Origin: Bacteroidota bacterium
GTDB taxonomy: Bacteria > Bacteroidota > Bacteroidia > Bacteroidales > WCHB1-69
DNA length: 23,877 bases
Reading direction: 5' to 3'
NCBI GenBank assembly: GCA_023392945.1
Contig: JAEWNB010000106.1
Location: forward strand, 1-23,877
Shown here: piece by piece, positions 6,903-14,712 of the stretch
Position numbering within the stretch: position 1 is the stretch's first letter
Layout of the letters: every line of letters starts with the position of its first letter
Notes under the pieces: model-generated
The model's database searches: none
The model's input: the letters and a program-made list of their open reading frames with translations, nothing else
What the model was told of the DNA's origin: nothing
Made by a program: the position numbers and the translations under genes

Positions 6903-9283
6903 TGAGCAAGAAAATTAACGAAGCAACCTCTACCGATTTGCCAATTATTCAAAAGTTGGTAAACGAATACGGCTGGAAAGTGGGCGATACATTGTTGTAT
7001 CAACAAATTTATGATATCCCCGAAAACCTAAAGAAGGATTATTCAACACTTAAAAACATTCGCCCCGATATTGTTTTACAAGACATGAATGGTGAAGTGT
7101 TGGCAGTTATCGAAAACAATTTAGATAAAGAAAACAAAGACCTCTTTAAACTTCGCACCATTGTAACGCAACTCTTAAAACCCCGTTTTTTGTACGCTTG
7201 CAGTGCTGAACGGATTTTGTTTTACGATAATGCATGGCGTGGGTTGGATGCGGGAGAATTTAAGCAAGTAAATACCTTTATGAGTTTGGAAGAAATGAAA
7301 CTCAAAATTGAGCAACAGAAAAAAATTGCTTCCAACAAAGAAATCACTATTGATACTACCATTGCAGGCGGATACGATCCAACTGTTGGCAAAGAGCGGT
7401 ATTACCAATTACAATGTATCAGAATGATAATAGAAAACTACAAAGCCGGCAAGCAAAAAATGCTTATCCACATGGCAACAGGGCTTGGTAAAACAAGAAC
7501 AGCTGTAGCCTTAGTAAAAGCATTATTAAGCAGTGGCTTAACCAAACGTATATTGTTTGTCGTTGACAGACGTATGTTGGCTAAGCAAGCTATTGATGAT
7601 GGATTTTCGTTAATCAGCCGTGAATATACTTCAAGTTGGATAACTACTTCTAATTTCAGAACAAGAAAAAATGCCAGTATTCATGTGGTTGTTATCGACA
7701 CCCTAGAATTAATCCATAGCGATTTGCCTTCCAACTTCTATGATTTAATTATTGTAGACGAGTGTCACCGAAGTATAAACGTAAACCGGAAACTGATTTT
7801 TGACCATTTTCTTTGTCCAAGAATAGGGTTAACTGCTACTCCACGCATTGCTACGCCAAAAGAAGGAACAGAAGTTGACGAAGAAGATTTGGCAATAATA
7901 GACACTTACAAATTATTCGGTTGTGAAACAGGCGAACCCGATTTTCAATTTAATATTCAAAAAGGAATTGATGAAGGATTTTTAGCTCCATACAAACCCA
8001 TAGAACTTATTTCCTCTTTAGTTGAAGAAGCTGAAAGGAGTGGAATTGAGTTTGATCATGTACTCGAACCAAAGACCGAATATGTGACGGAATTGGGAGA
8101 TATAAAGAGACTTAAATTAGAACAGCTAAATAGAAAGTTCGTATCAAAAGAAAATTGTGAACGAATTGCTGAAGAAATTAAGAAAAATACCCAATATGGT
8201 GAGAAAGTGATTTTATTTGGTGTTAGTCAGGCTCATTGTATTGAATTGGCTAAAGCAGTTAATAAAGTTTTTCAAAATGATAATTCCGAAAAACCCTATT
8301 ATGCTGAAGCAGTAATTTCGGAAAACAACGAATTAAACGAAACCCTGAAAGCATGGTTTAAAAAACCATATCAAAAGCCTTATGTAGCTGTTTCAGTTGA
8401 TATTTTGAGTACAGGAGTGGATATTCCTTGCCTTCGATATATTGCTCTGTCAGCCTTAACAAAATCAGTTGGTAAATACATTCAAATGATTGGTCGTGGC
8501 ACTCGTCTTGACCCTAAAACTGGAAAGTTTAGTTTTCAGATTCTTGATTTTGTTGGTTTATGCAAACGCATGGAGGATAACGGTAAAGGGACTTTAAAAG
8601 AAAATAAAAAGGTAGTTAAACCTGGTGATAAAAAACCACAAACAGGGAGTGTGCCACCCCCAAAAGGTGAATATTTTCTCATTGACAATCCCGACCCTGC
8701 AAACATGATACAGCGGGTAGAAATACATGGTGATTCTATAATAATTAAAGACAATATTCCAATAAAAGAAGCCAAACGTATTTTTGAAGAAGAATTAAAG
8801 AAAAGTGAGGAACCTGTTATGGTTGAATTGAAAGAAAAAGCTCAACAACCAGAATATCAACCAACAGAAGATGAATTGGCAAGATTTATTAAATGGTTAA
8901 GTTTGCCAAACACCTTTATGGACGAAGGTCATTTGCAGAAAATGTATGATTATCCTGAAGGTTCAGCTTGGGACTTTTTATTACACGCTTTGGGTAAAAA
9001 GAAAATTCCAACACCAAAAGAAAGAATTGAAAAGAACTATCTTTCATACATTCATACATACAATTTCACAGACGAACAAATTGTGATTCTAAAGAAAATT
9101 AAAGATGTTTTTGCTTCAAACATTGCATCTAAGAGAGAAATTGACATAAAAGAAATTTTTGGAAATCCAATCTATGAAAGATTGATAGGTTCATACGATT
9201 CAATTAATCAAAAATTTGATGGGAAATTTAACTTAGTAATTAACGATTTAAAGCAGACATTTGGAAAAAGACCAAGTGCATAG
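6902..9283 (+). CDS. Type I restriction enzyme HsdR-like subunit (helicase/translocase)
   Basis: Motor and putative nuclease subunit of the type I system. Superfamily 2 helicase motifs are clear: Walker A ATGLGKT at 192-198, the Walker B variant DECH at 286-289, TATPR at 311-315, and the late arginine motif QMIGRGTRLDP. A long C-terminal region of the HsdR type follows. The N-terminus has a PD-(D/E)xK-like frame, RPDIVL at 54-59 and AVIE at 68-71, but the position expected to hold the catalytic lysine is asparagine (E71-N72-N73). At 793 aa it is shorter than classical HsdR (about 1000-1200 aa). Its ATG overlaps the preceding stop by one base (TAATG), so translation is probably coupled. Confidence 0.88.
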   Translation: MSKKINEATSTDLPIIQKLVNEYGWKVGDTLLYQQIYDIPENLKKDYSTLKNIRPDIVLQDMNGEVLAVIENNLDKENKDLFKLRTIVTQLLKPRFLYACSAERILFYDNAWRGLDAGEFKQVNTFMSLEEMKLKIEQQKKIASNKEITIDTTIAGGYDPTVGKERYYQLQCIRMIIENYKAGKQKMLIHMATGLGKTRTAVALVKALLSSGLTKRILFVVDRRMLAKQAIDDGFSLISREYTSSWITTSNFRTRKNASIHVVVIDTLELIHSDLPSNFYDLIIVDECHRSINVNRKLIFDHFLCPRIGLTATPRIATPKEGTEVDEEDLAIIDTYKLFGCETGEPDFQFNIQKGIDEGFLAPYKPIELISSLVEEAERSGIEFDHVLEPKTEYVTELGDIKRLKLEQLNRKFVSKENCERIAEEIKKNTQYGEKVILFGVSQAHCIELAKAVNKVFQNDNSEKPYYAEAVISENNELNETLKAWFKKPYQKPYVAVSVDILSTGVDIPCLRYIALSALTKSVGKYIQMIGRGTRLDPKTGKFSFQILDFVGLCKRMEDNGKGTLKENKKVVKPGDKKPQTGSVPPPKGEYFLIDNPDPANMIQRVEIHGDSIIIKDNIPIKEAKRIFEEELKKSEEPVMVELKEKAQQPEYQPTEDELARFIKWLSLPNTFMDEGHLQKMYDYPEGSAWDFLLHALGKKKIPTPKERIEKNYLSYIHTYNFTDEQIVILKKIKDVFASNIASKREIDIKEIFGNPIYERLIGSYDSINQKFDGKFNLVINDLKQTFGKRPSA

Positions 9284-9377
9284 CCAATCCACAGTAATAG
9301 CACATTTGCAGATCGAACCTTCCATCGCTATAGCCAAAACTTGTCAAAGAATATGTTACCCGTTGTACACACAAAAA

Positions 9378-9497
9378 ATGACGAAAGCACAACATCCTGT
9401 TATTTCAGTGATAAACACCCAGCCATTTAAAATACATTTTCATTTGAAGAATAAAACCTTATGGTTAGCACAGCCAGATAGTGTCGAGCTATTTTAA
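9378..9497 (+). pseudogene. RhuM-like N-terminal remnant
   Basis: A 39-codon frame from the ATG at 9378 ends in LKNKTLWLAQPDSVELF and a stop. The spacing T-x-W-L-x-Q-x5-LF matches the start of RhuM-family proteins, which have ETVWLTQ and then ELF near residues 20-35 and continue for about 300 more residues. Here the frame stops at once, so this looks like a decayed or truncated copy. RhuM-like genes often accompany type I systems in Bacteroidota (from memory). The match is short and could be chance. Confidence 0.38.
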
Positions 9498-9581
9498 ACC
9501 ACAAAGCAAAATCTAAGCTTCCACAAACTACTTTCCCAAGAAAAAAAACGGCAAGGGGGTGGTTTATCTTTTTCATTTTAG

Positions 9582-9589
9582 TATTTTTG
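9582..9589 (+). promoter_or_regulatory. -7 box of the eno promoter
   Basis: TATTTTTG, a TAnnTTTG match, lies 53 nt before the enolase ATG. No good TTTG box is visible 19 nt upstream. Confidence 0.45.
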
Positions 9590-9642
9590 CAGCCGTTAAA
9601 TTGATAGGTCAGAATTATAAATTCTTAAAAAGTAAAAAGAAA

Positions 9643-10929
9643 ATGAGTGAAATTATTGGAATAATAGGTCGTCAGATATTGGATTCACGTGGCAATCCAA
9701 CAGTAGAAGTAGATGTTATCACCGCTGCCGGTGCTATAGGACGGGCTGCTGTTCCGTCAGGAGCTTCCACAGGGGTTCATGAAGCAGTTGAACTACGTGA
9801 TGGCGATCCTAAAAAATATCTTGGAAAAAGTGTTTTAAAAGCCGTTCAGAATGTCAACAAAGTGATTGCAGAAGATTTGAAAGGAATGAACGTGCAGGAT
9901 CAAAACAGAATTGATGCCCGAATGATTGAGTTGGACGGAACTCCCAACAAAGGCAATCTCGGGGCAAATGCCATTTTGGGTGTCTCTTTGGCTTGTGCCA
10001 AAGCTGCTGCCATGGAAACCGGCCAGGAATTATATCGTTATATCGGCGGATGCAATGCCAACATGCTTCCTGTTCCGATGATGAATATTCTGAATGGCGG
10101 TTCCCATGCCGACAACAGTATCGATTTTCAGGAATTTATGATTATGCCCATCGGAGCTCAATCTTTTGCCGAAGCATTGCAAATGGGCGCCGAAGTTTTT
10201 CATAACCTGAAAGCCGTTTTAAAATCACAGGGCTATTCCACCAATGTCGGCGACGAAGGCGGATTTGCTCCTAACCTCAAATCAAACGAAGAGGCCATTG
10301 AAGTAGTGGTTAAAGCCATCGAAAAAGCCGGTTATAAACCCGGGGAAGATGTATGCATTGCTTTGGATCCCGCCGCTTCCGAATATTTTATTCCCGAAGA
10401 AAATGTATATCATCTCAAAAAATCCAGCGGTGCCAAACTCACCCCTGCACAAATGGTTGACTATTGGGCAGACTGGTGTCAGAAATATCCTATTGTTTCC
10501 ATCGAAGACGGCATGGCAGAAGATGACTGGGATGGATGGAAAATGTTGACCGACAAAATAGGAGATCATATCCAATTGGTTGGCGATGATTTGTTTGTTA
10601 CCAATGTAGAACGTTTGGCTATGGGCTTTGAAAAAGGCGTTGCCAACTCTATCCTCATTAAGGTTAACCAGATCGGAACCCTCACCGAAACTATCAACGC
10701 CGTTACTATGGCGCACAGAGCCGGCTATACTGCCGTTATTTCACACCGCTCCGGAGAAACCGAAGATACCACCATTGCCGATCTTTCTGTTGCCCTCAAT
10801 ACCGGAATGATTAAGACGGGCTCAGCCAGTCGTACCGACCGTATTGCAAAATATAACCAATTGCTTCGTATCGAAGAGATGCTCGGAGAAGACGCTGTTT
10901 TCCCCGGTAAATCTCTCTTCGGCCGCTAA
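9643..10929 (+). CDS. eno: Enolase
   Basis: Cytoplasmic glycolytic enzyme converting 2-phosphoglycerate to phosphoenolpyruvate. The 428-aa length is normal. Family residues are in place: VPSGASTG at 37-44, catalytic E205 in GDEGGFAPNL, magnesium ligands D242, E288 and D315, catalytic K340 in the signature ILIKVNQIGT, and the SHRSGETED loop at 367-375. The ATG at 9643 gives the expected start MSEIIGIIGRQILDSRGNPT; the frame is open further upstream, but that stretch is not enolase-like and contains the promoter. RimO follows after a 17-nt gap, so the two may be co-transcribed. G+C looks higher than in the island to the left. Confidence 0.98.
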   Translation: MSEIIGIIGRQILDSRGNPTVEVDVITAAGAIGRAAVPSGASTGVHEAVELRDGDPKKYLGKSVLKAVQNVNKVIAEDLKGMNVQDQNRIDARMIELDGTPNKGNLGANAILGVSLACAKAAAMETGQELYRYIGGCNANMLPVPMMNILNGGSHADNSIDFQEFMIMPIGAQSFAEALQMGAEVFHNLKAVLKSQGYSTNVGDEGGFAPNLKSNEEAIEVVVKAIEKAGYKPGEDVCIALDPAASEYFIPEENVYHLKKSSGAKLTPAQMVDYWADWCQKYPIVSIEDGMAEDDWDGWKMLTDKIGDHIQLVGDDLFVTNVERLAMGFEKGVANSILIKVNQIGTLTETINAVTMAHRAGYTAVISHRSGETEDTTIADLSVALNTGMIKTGSASRTDRIAKYNQLLRIEEMLGEDAVFPGKSLFGR

Positions 10930-10946
10930 TTTTATTGCCCTCTCTC

Positions 10947-12236
10947 ATGACCATTAATATCATCACCCTCGGTTGTTCCAAGAATACCGTTGATTCTGAA
11001 GTGTTAGCATCCAACTACCAAAATCAGGGCTACACCGTCCTCTTTGAGGCAGATGCCGAGAGTGATATAGTGCTCATCAATACCTGCAGCTTCATTCAGG
11101 ATGCAAAAGAGCAATCCATTGAGGAAATCTTCAACCAGATTGAACGTAAAAACAACGGACTGGTCAAGAAAGTCTTTGTGATGGGTTGTCTTGCACAGCG
11201 TTACAAAGAAGATCTCCTACAGATGCTCCCAGAAGTAGATGGAATATTCTCCTTTGCCGAACTTCCCAAAATGCTTCACATTGATAAATTTAATTTGTTA
11301 GAAAAGGCAGATCGACTCTTGTCAACGCCCAAACATTATGCTTATCTCAAAGTGTCTGAAGGGTGCGACCGGCAGTGTGCTTTCTGTGCCATCCCCATGA
11401 TTCGGGGCAAGCAAGTCTCAAAGCCCATAGCGCAACTGCATGACGAAGCTCAATTGCTCGTTTCAAAAGGCGTTAAGGAAATTATGCTCATTGCCCAGGA
11501 TTTGTCGAGTTATGGCACCGACCTTGCCAAGAAACAGCTATTGCCCGACTTGCTCGCAAGTTTAGTTCAGATTAAAGGACTTGAATGGATTCGCTTGCAT
11601 TATCTCTTTCCCAATAATTTCCCTTACGAAATCCTGGATTTGATGCCTCTTCATCCTCAGATTTGCAAATATTTGGATATTCCCTTACAACATATCAGCG
11701 AAAATGTGCTCAGGAGCATGAATCGCCCCGGAAATCCCGAACAACTCTATAAATTAATTGCTACCATTAGGGAAAAAGTGCCCGGAATTGCTTTCCGGAC
11801 CACCATGCTATCGGGGTTCCCAACCGAGACTAAGGCCAATCACACAGAGCTGATGCAATTTATTAAAGACATCCGTTTTGAAAGGCTCGGCGTTTTTTCC
11901 TACTCCCAAGAAGAGGATACGCCGGCGTTTTCCCTCGGTGATCCTATTAAAAAATCCGAAAAGAAGAAACGCCACAAGGAAATTATGTCGCTTCAGGAGT
12001 CCATCTCCTATGAAAATAATCAAAATAAAATCGGCTCCGAATGGAAAGTCATCATAGATGCTGAAGAAGAGGAATATTACCTTGGTCGCAGTGAATTTGA
12101 TTCTCCCGAAGTGGACAATCTGGTCCTGATTGACAAAAAAAGGTCTCTTGAAATTGGAAACTTTTACACCGTCCGCATTGAAAAAGCCGATGCCTATGAT
12201 CTGTTCGGGAGCGTAATAAAAGTTGATATCACATAA
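10947..12236 (+). CDS. rimO: Ribosomal protein S12 methylthiotransferase RimO
   Basis: Radical-SAM enzyme that adds a methylthio group to the conserved aspartate of ribosomal protein S12. The N-terminal UPF0004 domain supplies C10, C47 and C81 for the auxiliary iron-sulfur cluster. The radical-SAM motif CDRQCAFC at 140-147 supplies the second cluster. A C-terminal TRAM domain ends the 429-aa protein. The start LGCSKNTVDSE is characteristic of RimO rather than MiaB. I chose the ATG at 10947; a TTG four codons upstream is less likely. It lies 17 nt after eno in the same direction. Confidence 0.95.
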   Translation: MTINIITLGCSKNTVDSEVLASNYQNQGYTVLFEADAESDIVLINTCSFIQDAKEQSIEEIFNQIERKNNGLVKKVFVMGCLAQRYKEDLLQMLPEVDGIFSFAELPKMLHIDKFNLLEKADRLLSTPKHYAYLKVSEGCDRQCAFCAIPMIRGKQVSKPIAQLHDEAQLLVSKGVKEIMLIAQDLSSYGTDLAKKQLLPDLLASLVQIKGLEWIRLHYLFPNNFPYEILDLMPLHPQICKYLDIPLQHISENVLRSMNRPGNPEQLYKLIATIREKVPGIAFRTTMLSGFPTETKANHTELMQFIKDIRFERLGVFSYSQEEDTPAFSLGDPIKKSEKKKRHKEIMSLQESISYENNQNKIGSEWKVIIDAEEEEYYLGRSEFDSPEVDNLVLIDKKRSLEIGNFYTVRIEKADAYDLFGSVIKVDIT

Positions 12237-12260
12237 TCTCCATTCAACAGCTATATCATT

Positions 12261-13043
12261 ATGTTTACTTTATTTGGTGTCATTTTGGGAATAATATACG
12301 GCGGCTTTTGGGGTGCCGTATTGGGATTTATTGTTGGAAGTTTCCTCGACTCCGTTGTCTTCAGAAAAAAAGTTTACACAAAAAAACATTACTATTCTCA
12401 AAATGATTTTTCACGCATCATTCTGATTCTCACTGCAGCCGTGATGAAGTCTGATACGCAGCTCAAAACTTCAGAACTCGATTATGTCAAAGAATATCTG
12501 AGACAAAATTTCAGTCCTCAGACGGTACAGTCCCTCTTGCTTCAATTGCGTGAAATATTGGATCAGGATTATCAAATTGGCCCGGTTTGCGAAGAAGTCA
12601 GAATAAATGCCTCTATTTCCGAAAAACTCTATATTTTGCAATTCCTTTTTGGATTGGCAGGCGCTGACGGCACCTACTCCAATGCCGAAATCATGACCAT
12701 TCAACACATTTCCGATTTGATAGGGATTAGTCGCGGTGACTTTGAATCCATCAAAACCATGTATATGGGATGGGCACGCGCCGGAGCCTATACCTATTCG
12801 GGATCCTATTCCACCACCTCCTCGGCTCCCACTTATGACCTTGACAACGACTATAAAATTTTGGAAATTCCTTCCACCGCAACCAACGATGAGGTGAAAG
12901 CCAATTACAGGATGCTGGCAAAAAAATACCATCCCGACAAAGTCAACCACCTCGGAGAAGATATCAGAAAAGCCGCAGAAGTCAAATTTACCAAACTTAA
13001 TCAGGCCTACGAACGAATTAAAAAGTCCAGAGGAATGAACTAA
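12261..13043 (+). CDS. TerB-like / DnaJ (J-domain) membrane-anchored protein
   Basis: A 260-aa protein with the layout of DjlA-type co-chaperones. A glycine-rich hydrophobic segment at 1-30 probably anchors it in the inner membrane. A TerB-like helical domain spans about 50-170, including the acidic GLAGADGTYSNAEI. A serine/tyrosine-rich linker and a J domain at 195-260 follow, with the essential HPD tripeptide at 224-226 (KKYHPDK). It should stimulate an Hsp70 (DnaK) ATPase at the membrane. It follows rimO by 24 nt and converges on the SecB-like gene, whose end is 42 nt away. Confidence 0.88.
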   Translation: MFTLFGVILGIIYGGFWGAVLGFIVGSFLDSVVFRKKVYTKKHYYSQNDFSRIILILTAAVMKSDTQLKTSELDYVKEYLRQNFSPQTVQSLLLQLREILDQDYQIGPVCEEVRINASISEKLYILQFLFGLAGADGTYSNAEIMTIQHISDLIGISRGDFESIKTMYMGWARAGAYTYSGSYSTTSSAPTYDLDNDYKILEIPSTATNDEVKANYRMLAKKYHPDKVNHLGEDIRKAAEVKFTKLNQAYERIKKSRGMN

Positions 13044-13085
13044 GGTTCATACACAGAGTTTAATAATTAAAATTGGCTTCAAATA

Positions 13086-13538
13086 TTATTTTATTTGGCC
13101 TTTTTCTATCATTTTTTGAGGGTCATAAGCAGGTAACGGGTACTTGGCAAGTATTGTTGACGATGTTTTTGAAAATATAATTCCTCTTGAAGTTCCGATA
13201 GCAATACCTAATAACACAGGAAAAATCCCGCCCTTATCAATAATTTTATCTTTTTCTTTTTTTATATATTCTTCCTTGTTATTAACATAAAAGACATAAT
13301 CAATCCAGAGTTCCAAAATGGATTTTTCCTCATTTTTATCATCGGGATAATTATATTTCGTTATCAAACTTACAGTAACCAAATCCTCATCCAACTCAAA
13401 TTTATATCCCAGTTGGACTATAAGTTTACTATCATCAAACTCTTTAAGAGTAGTGATGGATTCATGTAAGCAAAAATTCTTCTCAATTATTTCCGATAAT
13501 TTAAATTCAATTTGTTTTTTATCAGTTGTGTTTTTCAT
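13086..13538 (-). CDS. SecB-like chaperone, third gene of a TAC-like module
   Basis: A 150-aa protein whose pattern follows SecB: an N-terminal strand (QIEFKLSEI), a two-strand hairpin at about 40-86 (LIVQLGYKFEL; LVTVSLITKY; ILELWIDYVFYV), then the helix-turn IFPVLLGIAIGTSRG at 105-119 and the loop KYPLPAYDP at 132-140. E. coli SecB has the corresponding LFPYARECI, SRGTFP and LAPVNF. Identity is low, so this rests on layout. Bacteroidota are not known for a canonical SecB, so a dedicated role is more likely than general export. Its ATG lies inside the end of the antitoxin gene (17-nt overlap). In M. tuberculosis the SecB-like Rv1957 protects the antitoxin HigA1. The same job is inferred here. 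Confidence 0.58.
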   Translation of the reverse strand: MKNTTDKKQIEFKLSEIIEKNFCLHESITTLKEFDDSKLIVQLGYKFELDEDLVTVSLITKYNYPDDKNEEKSILELWIDYVFYVNNKEEYIKKEKDKIIDKGGIFPVLLGIAIGTSRGIIFSKTSSTILAKYPLPAYDPQKMIEKGQIK

Positions 13539-13935
13539 AAGAATATTTATTTTTTATTTTCGAATCATAATACACAAATGAAACAGGATATTTTTTCTGA
13601 CTGTCAACAACATTTAATAGCACCATAGCGGTAGGTTTGGTAGAAACATACTCTACCTTCGGAAGAGAAGACTTAGTAATAGAGAGGATATTTTTATTCA
13701 AAACCATTTCGATTTTTGCAATGGTTGCAATCGTAAAATTATGAGTTCCCTGCAGCCATTTGCTTATTTCCGATTCTTTTTTATTCATTGCTTTTGCAAA
13801 TTCACGCTGAGTCATTCCTTTTTCCGCTAAGATATCCATGATCCTGTCTGCAATATCAACTGACAAATCAACGCTCCGTTGTATCTCAGGCGTAATAAGT
13901 TTACGACACTCTTCCATTAACGAATTCTTTTTCAT
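13522..13935 (-). CDS. XRE/HigA-type helix-turn-helix antitoxin with C-terminal extension
   Basis: A 137-aa DNA-binding protein. Residues 26-85 form an XRE helix-turn-helix (IMDILAEKGMTQREFAKAMN, then ESEISKWLQGTHNFTIATIAKIE), as in HigA-type antitoxins. After the domain, residues 88-137 form a tail rich in strand-forming and aromatic residues (VEYVST; AMVLLNVV; YPVSFVYYDS). Such tails are absent from minimal HigA proteins but present in chaperone-addicted antitoxins, where they bind the SecB-like partner. It lies 32 nt after the toxin gene and overlaps the SecB-like gene. It probably represses the promoter at 14465-14495. Confidence 0.8.
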   Translation of the reverse strand: MKKNSLMEECRKLITPEIQRSVDLSVDIADRIMDILAEKGMTQREFAKAMNKKESEISKWLQGTHNFTIATIAKIEMVLNKNILSITKSSLPKVEYVSTKPTAMVLLNVVDSQKKYPVSFVYYDSKIKNKYSYEKHN

Positions 13936-13967
13936 AACGTTATTTGAATTTATTATTTTTCTTGCTT

Positions 13968-14438
13968 TTATTTTAATGTAAAGGTTAAATCTTCCAAGAT
14001 ATTATCATCTTTAAAAGAATAATTTTGTCCCATTTTTAACCCTATTTTTTTATCAACTTCCTGCAGAATTTCAACATAACCATTTAATTCAGCATCGTCA
14101 TTATATGTCCTACTTTTCTTTAATCCCCCATTGCCCAAAATTATAATAGAAGGAGAATAGGCAATACAATACAACCTTAATTTTGAGGTTTCAATATTAT
14201 TGGGCAACTCAAATACTTTATCCTTATATTTTCCTGCATATCTAAAATGTCTATCAAAAACGCCATCTTGAATGATTTTGTCTATGCGAGCCATGATAAT
14301 ACCTATATCTTTATTATAAACGTCTTTATATTTTGAAAGGAAATTCTCAAATTCAGTATGCTCATTGTGTTCAAATTTAATGGAATAGATAAGTACTTTT
14401 TCATATTCTTCCAGCAATACAATTGATACTTTTTTCAC
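13968..14438 (-). CDS. RelE/HigB-like toxin, first gene of a TAC-like module
   Basis: A 156-aa protein. The C-terminal half carries the pattern of HigB/Gp49-type (RelE superfamily) toxins: SKLRLYCIAYSPSIIILGNG at 85-104, then GGLKKSRTY and a helical LNGYVEILQEVDKKI. Family members are mRNA interferases that cut mRNA on the ribosome. The N-terminal ~60 residues are longer than in most HigB toxins and contain no motif I recognise. The start is a GTG at 14438; an ATG two bases upstream is out of frame and meets a stop at once. The gene lies directly behind a strong promoter and 32 nt before the antitoxin, the toxin-first order of higBA loci. Confidence 0.68.
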   Translation of the reverse strand: MKKVSIVLLEEYEKVLIYSIKFEHNEHTEFENFLSKYKDVYNKDIGIIMARIDKIIQDGVFDRHFRYAGKYKDKVFELPNNIETSKLRLYCIAYSPSIIILGNGGLKKSRTYNDDAELNGYVEILQEVDKKIGLKMGQNYSFKDDNILEDLTFTLK

Positions 14439-14464
14439 ATATATTCACTTATAAGTTAAGTCTG

Positions 14465-14495
14465 CAAAGATAATTGTTTTTACAACATTATCAAA
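14465..14495 (-). promoter_or_regulatory. Promoter of the toxin-antitoxin-chaperone-like module
   Basis: On the minus strand, TTTG (14495-14492), a 19-nt spacer, then TATCTTTG (14472-14465). Both boxes and the spacing match the Bacteroidota housekeeping promoter exactly. It ends 26 nt before the toxin GTG. Confidence 0.75.
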
Positions 14496-14660
14496 CAAAT
14501 TAGAATATTTTTTATTTTGCTTTCATTATCGGGATGCCAATAAGGGATTGGTTTTTCTTTTTTCAATCGATAATGATCTTTACAATATTTGGAATAAGTG
14601 TTTATAAATGTACACCTTAATTTGTGAATTTATAAATTTTAATTTTGCGATTTTATTATG

Positions 14661-14690
14661 TTGCTAAATAATATAAATTGTATAAATTTG
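14661..14690 (+). promoter_or_regulatory. Promoter of the 195-aa gene / phosphohexomutase pair
   Basis: TTG (14661-14663), a 19-nt spacer, then TAAATTTG (14683-14690), 22 nt before the ATG at 14713. It diverges from the promoter at 14465-14495; the roughly 170 bases between them hold no gene. Confidence 0.6.
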
Positions 14691-14712
14691 CAATGCAAAT
14701 AAATCTTCATCC

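Larger units (their letters stand above)
9284..9642. other. Junction between the defence island and core genes
   Basis: About 360 bases with no intact gene. The first part holds the RhuM-like remnant. The last part holds the enolase promoter region. I see no tRNA or direct repeat that would mark an attachment site. Confidence 0.5.

Noticed and set aside
6542..7006. Minus-strand open frame of 154 codons across the Bro-N and hsdR junction
   Set aside because: It spans two well-supported overlapping plus-strand genes, and its serine/phenylalanine-rich translation is typical of an antisense shadow.
9559..9642. Longer enolase start about 28 codons upstream
   Set aside because: The extra residues are not enolase-like and overlap the TATTTTTG promoter box. 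The ATG at 9643 gives the conserved N-terminus.
10282..10716. Minus-strand open frame of 144 codons inside enolase
   Set aside because: It is a codon-phase shadow of a certain enolase gene, with no family features of its own.
12471..12950. Minus-strand open frame of 159 codons opposite the TerB/J-domain gene
   Set aside because: Glycine/valine-rich shadow with no domain. The plus strand encodes a clear J domain.
14518..14545. Short match (CATCCC, then ATAATGAAAG) between this gap and the start of the rluD-type gene, as a possible duplicated leader
   Set aside because: Only about 16 bases agree, and the frame here stops after four codons, so chance is the better explanation.
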